64,000 nucleotides of DNA from Gemmatimonas aurantiaca (lineage in GTDB: Bacteria > Gemmatimonadota > Gemmatimonadetes > Gemmatimonadales > Gemmatimonadaceae), in NCBI RefSeq assembly GCF_037190085.1, contig NZ_JBBCJO010000001.1, positions 343,504 to 407,503 on the forward strand, read 5' to 3'. The position numbers were made by a program, and so were the translations under genes. A model generated the notes under the pieces. That model saw nothing but the letters and a program-made list of their open reading frames with translations, was not told the DNA's origin and made no database searches. Position 1 is the first letter of the stretch; every line of letters begins with the position of its first letter. Positions 17,587 through 25,730 of this stretch are shown here, one piece after another.

Positions 17587-17910
17587 TCAGCGCCGCAGCA
17601 TCCAGCGGAGTCTGGCGATCGGCGCGCGTGACGGATCGCGGTTGAGCGACCGCAGCAACTCCGGTTCGAGCAGGGTCAGTTCCTGCATCCAGGCATGGGT
17701 TTTCACCATGACCACCAGCGTGCCGTCCTGTTGCAGCAACAGGGGTTCCGTCACGCCCGCGATCTGTACGCCCACCAGATGGGGCCACTCCGGAATGACC
17801 GAGGCCTGCGCGACACGGTCGGTGAGCCCGGCCTTTTCGAGCACCGAGGCCACCACGTCGCCCATGGCGCTCAGCGGCCGGCGACCGCCACGATCACGGC
17901 GAGGGGGCAT
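17587..17910 (-). CDS. dciA: DciA-like DUF721 protein, replicative helicase-associated
   Basis: 107 residues from ATG 17910, with GAGGAG nine bases upstream. The DUF721 pattern is visible as WPHLVGVQIAGVTEPLLLQQ followed by LVVMVKTHAWMQELTLLEPE. DciA proteins load or assist the replicative helicase DnaB in most bacteria that lack DnaC. The gene lies 21 bp after recF and 173 bp before gyrB, the usual location for dciA in actinobacteria and many other phyla. Role assigned from family and context. Confidence 0.82.
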   Translation of the reverse strand: MPPRRDRGGRRPLSAMGDVVASVLEKAGLTDRVAQASVIPEWPHLVGVQIAGVTEPLLLQQDGTLVVMVKTHAWMQELTLLEPELLRSLNRDPSRAPIARLRWMLRR

Positions 17911-17931
17911 GGAGGGGAGCTCCTCTGGAGT

Positions 17932-19170
17932 TCAGGATGCCGCGGCGCTGGTGGCGCCATGCAGCACGCCGTCCTGCATCGTGCGGCGTTCCAGTCGTGT
18001 GTAGGCGTCGGGGATGTCCTCTTCGCGCGGGACGGCCAGCAACACCTGTGAGGCGCCGGTCTCGTGAAGCAGATCGAGCACCCGGGCCGCACGTCCCAGG
18101 TCCAATTCGGCGAACGGATCGTCGAGCAGCAACAGGGGGGTGTGGCCGAGTGCCTCGCGCAACGTCAGCAGTTCGAGCAGACGCAGGGCGATGGCGGCAC
18201 TGCGTTGCTGACCGGCCGATCCGAACGTCCGCAGATCGCGTCCGCCGAGGGTGAGCACCAGGTCGTCGCGATGCGGGCCCACGAGGGTGACGCCCCGCCG
18301 GAGTTCCGTGGCCCGCTGCTGGGCAAACGCGCGGGTGAGCGCCTCGGTCTGCGTGGCGGCATCTCCAATCGATGCCGGACTCGCTGCATCGATCGCTCCG
18401 GCGGGAATCGCTCCGGCGGAAGATGTACGGGCCGATGTATTGGCCGGTGCCGTGGCGGCGTGACCACCCACACTGGTGTAACGCAGGTGTGCGGGTTGAC
18501 GCTCGCCGATGGCGGCGCAGAGTTGCGCATACCGTTCGGCGTGGGTCTGCACGAAGGTCTGACGGGCCGCGACAATGACCCCGCCATGCTCGGCCAGCGC
18601 CGGTTCCCACACGCTCACCCGCGCTTCGTGATCGTGGTGGCGGTCCTGGCGTGCCGGGCCGCGCAGCGCGGCTTTCAATACCGCGTTGCGGCGCAGCAGT
18701 GCACTGCGGTATCCCTGCAGCGCCTGCAGATACACGGGGGACGAGAGCGCCAGCATGACATCGAGATACCGACGTCGTTCGCCGGGTCCGTCGGCCACCA
18801 GCGCCACGTCGGCCGGTGAGAACGTCACCGATGGCAACGCGCCCAGCGCTGCCGTGAGACGGGGTTGCTCCACACCATCCAGCATCGCGCGTTTGCGCTT
18901 GCTGGCGCGTTCATACCCCACGCTCACCGTGTGCCACGAGGCGGGCGTGTCCAGCGTGGCGCGCACATGAAACGCCGGCGCGCCGAATCGCACGACATCG
19001 GCGTCCCGCGCGCCGCGGAACGAACGCAGCAGGCCGAGGTAGGCCACGGCTTCGAGCAGATTCGTCTTGCCGTGCCCGTTCTCCCCGATCACCACCAGCC
19101 CGCCCGTGGGCACATCGAGATCGAGACTCGCGAAATTGCGATACTCACGCAGGACGAGTCGGGCGAGCAC
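17932..19170 (-). CDS. recF: DNA replication and repair protein RecF
   Basis: 412 residues. Walker A GENGHGKT (29-36) within LVLREYRNFASLDLDVP... context typical of RecF; the SMC-like C-terminal part has TLVGPHRDDLVL, the signature FGSAGQQRSAAIALRL and Walker B LLLLDDPFAELD. RecF loads RecA at gaps with RecO and RecR. It carries an extra Ala/Ser/Thr-rich stretch of about 40 residues (roughly 235-280) that looks disordered; its DNA contains a 15-bp tandem repeat (ATCGCTCCGGCGG at 18392-18404 and 18407-18419). The gene upstream is an enoyl-CoA hydratase, not dnaN, so the replication cluster is broken here. Confidence 0.95.
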   Translation of the reverse strand: MLARLVLREYRNFASLDLDVPTGGLVVIGENGHGKTNLLEAVAYLGLLRSFRGARDADVVRFGAPAFHVRATLDTPASWHTVSVGYERASKRKRAMLDGVEQPRLTAALGALPSVTFSPADVALVADGPGERRRYLDVMLALSSPVYLQALQGYRSALLRRNAVLKAALRGPARQDRHHDHEARVSVWEPALAEHGGVIVAARQTFVQTHAERYAQLCAAIGERQPAHLRYTSVGGHAATAPANTSARTSSAGAIPAGAIDAASPASIGDAATQTEALTRAFAQQRATELRRGVTLVGPHRDDLVLTLGGRDLRTFGSAGQQRSAAIALRLLELLTLREALGHTPLLLLDDPFAELDLGRAARVLDLLHETGASQVLLAVPREEDIPDAYTRLERRTMQDGVLHGATSAAAS

Positions 19171-19236
19171 GAGCGGGCTGTGGCTGAAAAAACGGATGGT
19201 CCGGTGGCGCGTCGCTGCGGCGGATTCCGGCGACCG

Positions 19237-20016
19237 TCAGCGGCCGGTGAAAACCGGCGCGCGCTTCTCGAGAAACGCCTTCATGCCTTCGCGCATGTCG
19301 CTGGTGGCCGACAGCAGTCCGAAAAAGTCCGACTCGATGGTGCAGCCTTCTTCGAGATCGACATCGAGACCGCGGTTGAGCGCTTCGATGCAGCCCGCGA
19401 GAGCCAGCGGGGCGTTGGCGAGCATGGACTGCAGCAGTGCGCGTGTGGTGTCCATCAGGGCATCCGGCGCCACCACCTGGTCCACGAGCCCGAGGCGCCA
19501 GGCTTCCGCGGCGTCGATCATCTCGCCGGTGAGCAACAGGCGCAGGGCCGGGCCACGACCCACGAGGCGCGGCAGACGCTGGGTGCCACCATACCCCGGC
19601 ACGATGCCGAGCTTCACTTCCGGCTGACCCAGTTTGGCTTTTTCGCTCGCGATGCGGATGTGGCACGACATCGCGAGTTCACACCCCCCTCCAAGCGCAA
19701 AACCATTGATGGCGGCCACGGTGGGCTTGGGGCTGGTTTCGAATCGACGGAAAATGGCCTGTCCGGCGCGGGCCCGCTTGAGGGCTTCCAGCGGCGACTG
19801 GCTCTCCAGCTCCGAGATATCGGCCCCCGCCACGAACGAGCGACCGGCGCCGGTGAGCAGCACCGCACCCACGTCTTCCCGGGCGTTCGCTTCGTCGATG
19901 GCCCGCCCGAGTTCCGCGATGGTCGCGTCGTTCAGGGCGTTGAGCTTGTCGGGGCGATTGACCGTGATCGTCGCGATCCGGTCGGCGACATCGAACTGCA
20001 GGAACTGGTAGGACAT
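19237..20016 (-). CDS. Enoyl-CoA hydratase/crotonase
   Basis: 259 residues. The crotonase fold is clear: oxyanion-hole segments VAGADISELE and NGFALGGGCELAM, and both catalytic glutamates of true hydratases, Glu113 (GGGCEL) and Glu133 (GQPEVKLGIVPGYGGTQRLPR). It should add water to trans-2-enoyl-CoA in fatty-acid or related acyl-CoA degradation; the exact chain length cannot be read from sequence. It starts 36 bp outside a large inverted minisatellite that separates it from the divergent mtnA, so its promoter must lie in or beside that element. Confidence 0.93.
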   Translation of the reverse strand: MSYQFLQFDVADRIATITVNRPDKLNALNDATIAELGRAIDEANAREDVGAVLLTGAGRSFVAGADISELESQSPLEALKRARAGQAIFRRFETSPKPTVAAINGFALGGGCELAMSCHIRIASEKAKLGQPEVKLGIVPGYGGTQRLPRLVGRGPALRLLLTGEMIDAAEAWRLGLVDQVVAPDALMDTTRALLQSMLANAPLALAGCIEALNRGLDVDLEEGCTIESDFFGLLSATSDMREGMKAFLEKRAPVFTGR

Positions 20017-20051
20017 GGCGGGGGCGCGGGTTGGTAAGGGAGATGCGGAAT

Positions 20052-20378
20052 CTAGTGGATGGGGAGAGGAAGGCGGGCGATGGACCTACGGGGGGGCGCT
20101 ACGGGGCTGGAACTACGGGAGCTGGAACGACGGGAGCTGGAACTACGGGCCCCGTTTTTCCAGCCTCCGTGGTACCGTGGTTCCCCGTAGGTCCAGCTCC
20201 CGTGGTTCCAGCTCCCGTGGTTCCAGCTCCCGTGGTTCCAGCTCCCGTGGTTCCAGCTCCCGTGGTTCCAGCTCCCGTGGTTCCAGCTCCCGTGGTTCCA
20301 GCTCCCGTGGTCCCAGCTCCCGTGGTCCCAGCTCCCGTAGGTCCTCCAGTATCCGTCCCCCTCGTCCCCATCCACTAG
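20052..20378. repeat. Large inverted minisatellite between two divergent genes
   Basis: The gap 20017-20387 is filled by this element. Right arm: seven identical tandem units GGTTCCAGCTCCCGT (20204-20308), two variants GGTCCCAGCTCCCGT (20309-20338) and a 14-base unit before them (20190-20203). Left arm: three units in the opposite orientation (20101-20144). Flanking arms also pair: CTAGTGGATGGGGA (20052-20065) with 20365-20378, perfect over 14 bp, and GGACCTACGGG (20082-20092) with 20334-20344, perfect over 11 bp. The whole block can fold into a long imperfect hairpin or cruciform. As the unit is 15 bp without stops, all frames are open and encode low-complexity pentapeptides (GSSSR, PVVPA, GAGTT, NHGSW); I do not regard these as genes. 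It leaves only 36 bp before the hydratase start and 9 bp before mtnA. Confidence 0.95.
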
Positions 20379-20387
20379 CTTCCCCCC

Positions 20388-21401
20388 GTGCTTCCCATCC
20401 CCGCCGTCGGCTGGTCCCCCGACCAGCGCGCTCTGCGCATTCTGGATCAGCGTCTGCTGCCAGGTGCGGAGGTGGTGCGCGATCTCGTCACGCTCGATGA
20501 GATCGTGGAGGCCATCCGCTCGCTGGCGGTGCGGGGCGCGCCGGCCATCGGGGTGGCGGCGGCGATCGGTCTGGTGGTCGCACTGGAAGCCGACGGCGAC
20601 GGGCAGGATGCCCGGGCGGGCGCGCTGCTGGGCGGATATGCACGGCGGTTGCAGCACGCACGCCCCACGGCGGTGAATCTTGCGTGGGCGATCGATCGCA
20701 TGGTGCGGGCGGCGCACAGAGCAGGGCCAGGTGAGGCCGGCTCGCTTCTGCAGACCTTGCGCACCGAAGCGGAGTCCATTCGTGCGGAGGATGTGGCCAT
20801 GTGCGAGGCCATCGGGGAGCATGGTCTGCCCATCGTGCCCGATGGCGCGCGCGTGCTCACGCATTGCAACGCCGGTGCGCTCGCGACCGCGGGGATCGGC
20901 ACCGCGCTGGCTCCGCTGTACACGGCGCATGCGCGTGGACGCACACTCACCGTCTATGCCGATGAGACCCGGCCGCTGCGTCAGGGCGCGCGCCTCACCG
21001 CCTGGGAACTGGCCCGCGCAGGGATATCGGTGTCGGTATTGCCCGATGGCGCGGCCGCCTCGCTGCTGGCCCAGGGGTTGGTCGATCTCGTGATCGTGGG
21101 AGCGGACCGGATCGCGGCCAACGGTGATGTGGCCAACAAGATCGGTACGTATGGCGTCGCGCTGGCGGCCGCCGCGCACGGGGTGCCGTTGTATGTGGCC
21201 GCACCACGCAGCACCATCGATCCGCACACGGCCACCGGTGCCGATATCGTCATCGAATATCGCGACGCCGAGGAACTCGGCGAACTGCCCGTCGGTGTGC
21301 CGGCGTGGAATCCCGCTTTCGATGTCACGCCCCGCGCGCTGGTGCGGGGGTATCTCACCGATCGGGGGTTTCTCGAACCACCGTTCCTGCCCCTTCATTG
21401 A
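20388..21401 (+). CDS. mtnA: S-methyl-5-thioribose-1-phosphate isomerase
   Basis: 337 residues from GTG 20388, nine bases after the minisatellite; no Shine-Dalgarno is visible, but the N-terminus (LPIPAVGWSPD) aligns well with the family, which supports this start. The catalytic Cys160 (THCNAGALATAG) and Asp240 (VGADRIAANGDVANKIGTYG) are at the same numbers as in the well-studied Bacillus enzyme. It converts methylthioribose-1-phosphate to methylthioribulose-1-phosphate in methionine salvage. No other mtn gene is nearby. glpK follows after 114 bp. Confidence 0.95.
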   Translation: MLPIPAVGWSPDQRALRILDQRLLPGAEVVRDLVTLDEIVEAIRSLAVRGAPAIGVAAAIGLVVALEADGDGQDARAGALLGGYARRLQHARPTAVNLAWAIDRMVRAAHRAGPGEAGSLLQTLRTEAESIRAEDVAMCEAIGEHGLPIVPDGARVLTHCNAGALATAGIGTALAPLYTAHARGRTLTVYADETRPLRQGARLTAWELARAGISVSVLPDGAAASLLAQGLVDLVIVGADRIAANGDVANKIGTYGVALAAAAHGVPLYVAAPRSTIDPHTATGADIVIEYRDAEELGELPVGVPAWNPAFDVTPRALVRGYLTDRGFLEPPFLPLH

Positions 21402-21424
21402 TCGTGTCGACGATCGTGTCGACG
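21401..21424. repeat. Two tandem 12-bp repeats at the end of mtnA
   Basis: ATCGTGTCGACG occurs twice in tandem, beginning at the last base of the mtnA stop codon; each copy contains the palindrome GTCGAC. Further GATCAC/GTCGACG fragments follow to about 21470. No function is evident; it may be an operator before glpK. Confidence 0.5.
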
Positions 21425-21515
21425 ACGCACTCGATCACCGTGGCGTTCACCGTATCGATCACGTCGACGTTGCACATCGACACTTCACGCCGCTGACCCC
21501 CGGGAGATTCATCGC

Positions 21516-23012
21516 ATGACCTGCGTGCTGGCCATCGATCAGGGAACGACCGGAACCACCTGCCTCGTCATCGCCCACGATGGGCGCGTGATCGGACGCG
21601 CCTATCGCGAAATCACGCAACACTATCCCGCACCCGGCTGGGTGGAGCACGACGCGCACGAGATTCTCGAGCGCACGCTCGATGCGGCGCGGGAAGCGAT
21701 GGCCGATGCCCGGCAGGCAACGGGGCTGGTGCCGGCGGCGATCGGGATCACCAATCAGCGCGAGACCATCGTCCTGTGGGAGCGATCGACCGGACGCGCG
21801 GTGCATCGGGCCATCGTGTGGCAGGATCGCCGCACGGCGGAGCGGTGCGCGTCCCTCGCGTCACATGCACCGATGATCGCCGAACGCACCGGTCTGGTCA
21901 CCGATCCCTACTTCAGTGCCACGAAACTGGAGTGGCTGCTGGCACAGGGCGACAACGCGGCACGCGCGCGGCGCGGAGAACTGGCGGCCGGTACGATCGA
22001 CAGCTGGCTCGTGTGGCATCTCTCCGGCGGCATGGCCCATGTCACCGACCACACGAACGCCTCCCGCACGATGCTCTACGATCTCGCGACACGCACGTGG
22101 TCGCCCGAGTTGTGCGCGCTGTTCGGCATTCCGGCCTCGGTGCTGCCACGCATCGTGCCGTCGAGTGGGGAAGCGGCGCGATCCACCGTGGCCACGATCG
22201 GCGTGGCCTTGCCGATCAGCGGTATCGCCGGTGATCAGCAGGCGGCGCTGTTCGGTCAGGGCGGATGGAATGCCGGTGACGGCAAGAACACGTATGGCAC
22301 CGGCGCGTTCCTGCTGCTGAACACGGGCGATCGGCGGCCCGCATCGGGCAGCGGACTGCTCACGACCATCGCCTGCGATGCCGCCGGTGCGCCGGTCTAC
22401 GCGCTGGAGGCGTCGATTTTCATCGCCGGTGCGGCGGTGCAATGGTTGCGGGACGGGCTGGGGATCATCACGCAGAGTGCGGAAACCGAAGCCCTGGCCG
22501 CATCGCTCGCGTCCAACGATGGGGTGTATTTCGTGCCGGCTCTGGTGGGACTCGGTGCGCCCGACTGGGAGCCCCAGGCCCGCGGGACGATCGTCGGGCT
22601 CACGCGCGGCACCACGCGGGCGCATCTGGCCCGCGCCGCGCTCGAGGCCATGGCGTATGCGACCCGCGACGTGCTGGGCGACATGCGGCGGCAGGGACAG
22701 GTGGAGTTCGACCGGCTGCGGGTGGACGGTGGGGCCAGCGCCAACGACTGGCTGCTGCAGTTCCAGGCCGATGTGCTGGGCGTCCCCGTCGAGCGGCCCG
22801 ATATGGTGGAGACGACGGCGCTCGGCGCGGCGGGACTGGCCGGACTGGCCGCCGGTGTCTGGCCTGATGGTGAAACGTTTCTCGCGAGTCGTCACTTCAC
22901 CCGGTTCGTTCCCACCCCGCACGGAACGGTATCGGCGGCTTCGGCGTACGCAGGGTGGCGTCGCGCGATCCGGGCGGCGCTGGGGTGGGCCCGCGACAGC
23001 GATCAGGGATAA
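21516..23012 (+). CDS. glpK: Glycerol kinase
   Basis: 498 residues, the normal length. FGGY family: phosphate-binding DQGTTGTTCLVIAHDGRV at the N-terminus, substrate residues in the NQRETIVLWER motif, the glycerol kinase signature TNASRTMLYDLATRTW, ISGIAGDQQAALFGQ with the catalytic Asp, and the ATP-binding VDGGASANDWLLQFQAD. The set is specific for glycerol rather than xylulose. It makes sn-glycerol-3-phosphate from glycerol and ATP. No glpF or glpD lies next to it, so it appears to stand alone. GGGAG lies about 11 bases before the ATG. Confidence 0.96.
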   Translation: MTCVLAIDQGTTGTTCLVIAHDGRVIGRAYREITQHYPAPGWVEHDAHEILERTLDAAREAMADARQATGLVPAAIGITNQRETIVLWERSTGRAVHRAIVWQDRRTAERCASLASHAPMIAERTGLVTDPYFSATKLEWLLAQGDNAARARRGELAAGTIDSWLVWHLSGGMAHVTDHTNASRTMLYDLATRTWSPELCALFGIPASVLPRIVPSSGEAARSTVATIGVALPISGIAGDQQAALFGQGGWNAGDGKNTYGTGAFLLLNTGDRRPASGSGLLTTIACDAAGAPVYALEASIFIAGAAVQWLRDGLGIITQSAETEALAASLASNDGVYFVPALVGLGAPDWEPQARGTIVGLTRGTTRAHLARAALEAMAYATRDVLGDMRRQGQVEFDRLRVDGGASANDWLLQFQADVLGVPVERPDMVETTALGAAGLAGLAAGVWPDGETFLASRHFTRFVPTPHGTVSAASAYAGWRRAIRAALGWARDSDQG

Positions 23013-23189
23013 CGGTCGCGACGATCCTGGAGCGGGAGCCCCGAAGATCAGCCGGCAACGGCTGTGAGGCGCACGCGTCCGTTGCTATCTTCCATGGATA
23101 TCCTGGGCACAGGTACCCCAACCCTGCCGGGATAGCCCACCGGGGTGCCCTATCGGGGGCATCCAACCGGTCCACCAGGACAGAGTCCC

Positions 23190-23645
23190 GTGAAAGCTCG
23201 CAACAAGTTCCTGCTCGGCGGCGTGCTGGTGCTCGGCACCGCCGGATACCTGATGGCCACCTCGATCGATGAGACGGCCACCTACTACCTGACGCCGTCG
23301 GAACTCGCCGGCAAGGTGGCGGCCAATCCGCGCTTCGTGCAGAACGGCGTGAAGGTGGGGGCGCGTGTGGTGAGCGGAACCATCGTCCGCGACCCGGGCG
23401 GACGGGAACTCACCTTCAGGATGACCGACGGCGCGCACACGTACGACGTGCACTACCGCGGTGTGGCACCCGACACCTTCACCGACGGTGTGGACGTGGT
23501 GGTGGAGGGACGCCTCGATGCCAGTGGCACGTTCCAGGCGACCACCCTGCTCGCCAAGTGCGCGTCGCGGTATGAAAATGCTCCCGAGAAGTACCAGCAG
23601 ACGCCCGGCTACCAGCAGGGCACCGCAGCCACCCCCAGCGCGTAA
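23190..23645 (+). CDS. ccmE: Cytochrome c maturation heme chaperone CcmE, cysteine type
   Basis: 151 residues from GTG 23190 (VKARNKFLLGG), chosen because AGGA lies nine bases upstream and the protein then begins with the usual basic residues and membrane anchor (6-23). The OB-fold domain follows (GTIVRDPGGRELTFRMTDG, YRGVAPDTFTDGVDVVVEGRL). The heme-binding motif is CASRY (124-128) in LLAKCASRY: the usual histidine is a cysteine, giving the CxxxY form known from Desulfovibrio and some archaea. CcmE carries heme from CcmABCD to CcmF for attachment to apocytochromes. ccmF starts 33 bp downstream. Confidence 0.93.
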   Translation: MKARNKFLLGGVLVLGTAGYLMATSIDETATYYLTPSELAGKVAANPRFVQNGVKVGARVVSGTIVRDPGGRELTFRMTDGAHTYDVHYRGVAPDTFTDGVDVVVEGRLDASGTFQATTLLAKCASRYENAPEKYQQTPGYQQGTAATPSA

Positions 23646-23678
23646 GACCCGCGCGCCTGCGCGTTTGCGCGAGGCTCC

Positions 23679-25730
23679 ATGATTCTCGTCGGTGAATTGT
23701 CGCTCTGGGTCGCCTTGTTGATGGCGGCCTGGACGACGACGGTTTCCTTCTCGGGCGGACTGCAAGGCCGCGCCGATCTCGTGAAGAGCGGTGAACGGGC
23801 GATGTATGCCACGTTCGGCTTCACCCTTCTGGCTTCCATCGGGCTGTGGACGGCGCTGTTCACGCACGATTTTTCCATCAAGTTCGTCGCCTCGTACACG
23901 AGCGCGAATCTGCCCAAGGTCTACACCTTCACGGCGTTCTGGGCCGGGCAGGCGGGATCGCTGCTCTTCTGGGCCCTGGTGCTGACCGGGTATTCGGCGG
24001 TGGCGGTCTTCACGAACCGGCGCAGCAATCGGGCGATGATGCCGTATGTGACCGGCACCTTGGGCGTGGTGTCGCTGTTCTTTCTCATGACGATGGCGTT
24101 CGGGGCCAATCCCTTCGAACGGCTCGACTGGGTGCCGCCCGATGGCCGCGGCATGAATCCGCAGTTGCAGAACCCCGGCATGGCGGCCCATCCGCCCATG
24201 CTCTACCTGGGGTATATCGCGACCGCCATTCCCTTCGCCTTCGCCATCGGCGCCCTCGTCACACGTCAGCTGGATGCCCAGTGGTTGGGAGCGGTGCGTC
24301 GCTGGGCGCTGGTGTCGTGGTTCTTCCTCACGATCGGCATCGTGATGGGTATGTGGTGGGCGTACGTGGAACTGGGCTGGTCGGGCTACTGGGCTTGGGA
24401 TGCGGTGGAGAATTCGTCCTTCCTGCCCTGGCTCACGGTGACGGCGTTCCTGCACAGCATCATGATCCAGGAAAAGCGCGGCATGCTGCGCAAGTGGAAC
24501 GTGACGCTGGTGGTGCTGTCGTTCCTGCTCACCATTCTGGGCACGTTCATCACGCGGTCGGGCATCATCGAGAGCGTGCACGCGTTCGCACAGTCGCCGG
24601 TGGGCAACTGGTTCTTCGGGTTCCTGGTGGTGGCCACGGCACTCACGGCCTGGCTGGTGAGCACGCGCCTCAACGATCTGCAGGCCAAGGCGGAACTCGA
24701 GAGCATGGTCAGTCGCGAGGCCGCATTCCTGTACAACAATCTCGTGCTCGTGGGCATCTGCTTCGCCACGCTGTGGGGAACGATCTTCCCCATCCTCAGC
24801 GAATGGGTGAAGGGCGACAAGATCACGGTGGGTCCGCCGTTCTTCAACGCGGTGAACGGCCCGCTCGGCCTGCTGCTGCTCGCGCTCACCGGCATCGGTC
24901 CGCTCATCGCGTGGCGTCGCGCTTCGGTGACCAACCTGAAGCGGCAGTTCACGTGGCCCGTGGCGTTCGGCGTCACGGTGTTCGTGGCGCTGCTCGCGCT
25001 CGGCATGCGTGATCCGTATGCGCTCATCTCGTATCTGCTGGCCGGGTTCGTCTTCGGCACGATCATCCAGGAATTCGTGAAGGGCATCGGCGCCCGCCAG
25101 CGCATGTACGGTGAAGGGCTGGTGCCGGCTTCCCTGCGTCTGATCGCCCGCAATCGCCGGCGGTACGGCGGGTACATCGTGCACTTCGGCGTGGTGGTGC
25201 TGTTCTGCGCCTTCGCCGGTCTGATGTTCAAGAAGGACCTTACGGCCACCATCAAGACGGGCGAGTCGATCAAGGCCACCGATGCCTATGGACACGAGTG
25301 GGAATTCGTGAGTCAGGGGATTTCGGCATACGATCAGCTGAATCGTCAGGTCGTGGCGGTGGCGTTCGATGTCACGCGCGACGGCAAGCGCATGGGGATT
25401 CTCTCCAGTGAGAAGCGTCAGCATGTGAACTCGCTGGGAGAACCCACGTTCGAGCCGTCCACCGAAGTGGGCATTCTCGAGTCGCCGAAGCAGGACGTCT
25501 ACCTCGTCTTCACCGGAGCCGTGGACAAGGACACCGCGGCGGTGCACATCCACTTCAATCCACTCGTCTGGTGGGTGTGGTTCGGTGGACTCATCATGGC
25601 GTTCGGCGGACTCATCGTGATGTGGCCGCAGGCCCAGCGCGCCGAACGGGAGAGTGGTTACGTGGCGGAGATCCCGATGGAACGGGATCGCCTGGCGACT
25701 GCGGGCACGGGTGTGGGAGCGGGCGCATGA
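23679..25730 (+). CDS. ccmF: Cytochrome c heme lyase subunit CcmF
   Basis: 683 residues with about 14 predicted membrane segments. The tryptophan-rich WWD-type signature is WSGYWAWDAVENSSFLPWL, flanked by the family's conserved loops and histidines (GMAAHPPMLYLGYI, WWAYVELGW, GTFITRSGIIESVHAFAQSP). CcmF works with CcmH-type proteins to reduce and attach heme from CcmE to CxxCH motifs in the periplasm. The last codons overlap the next gene by ATGA, so CcmF and the CcmH-like protein are co-translated. Confidence 0.97.
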   Translation: MILVGELSLWVALLMAAWTTTVSFSGGLQGRADLVKSGERAMYATFGFTLLASIGLWTALFTHDFSIKFVASYTSANLPKVYTFTAFWAGQAGSLLFWALVLTGYSAVAVFTNRRSNRAMMPYVTGTLGVVSLFFLMTMAFGANPFERLDWVPPDGRGMNPQLQNPGMAAHPPMLYLGYIATAIPFAFAIGALVTRQLDAQWLGAVRRWALVSWFFLTIGIVMGMWWAYVELGWSGYWAWDAVENSSFLPWLTVTAFLHSIMIQEKRGMLRKWNVTLVVLSFLLTILGTFITRSGIIESVHAFAQSPVGNWFFGFLVVATALTAWLVSTRLNDLQAKAELESMVSREAAFLYNNLVLVGICFATLWGTIFPILSEWVKGDKITVGPPFFNAVNGPLGLLLLALTGIGPLIAWRRASVTNLKRQFTWPVAFGVTVFVALLALGMRDPYALISYLLAGFVFGTIIQEFVKGIGARQRMYGEGLVPASLRLIARNRRRYGGYIVHFGVVVLFCAFAGLMFKKDLTATIKTGESIKATDAYGHEWEFVSQGISAYDQLNRQVVAVAFDVTRDGKRMGILSSEKRQHVNSLGEPTFEPSTEVGILESPKQDVYLVFTGAVDKDTAAVHIHFNPLVWWVWFGGLIMAFGGLIVMWPQAQRAERESGYVAEIPMERDRLATAGTGVGAGA

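Noticed and set aside
20190..20338. CRISPR-like array
   Set aside because: Units are 15 bp in direct tandem without spacers, and there are no cas genes.
20031..20500. Open frames encoding GSSSR, PVVPA or GAGTT repeats over the minisatellite
   Set aside because: They arise because the 15-bp unit has no stop in any frame; all six frames behave alike and no Shine-Dalgarno or flanking domain supports translation.
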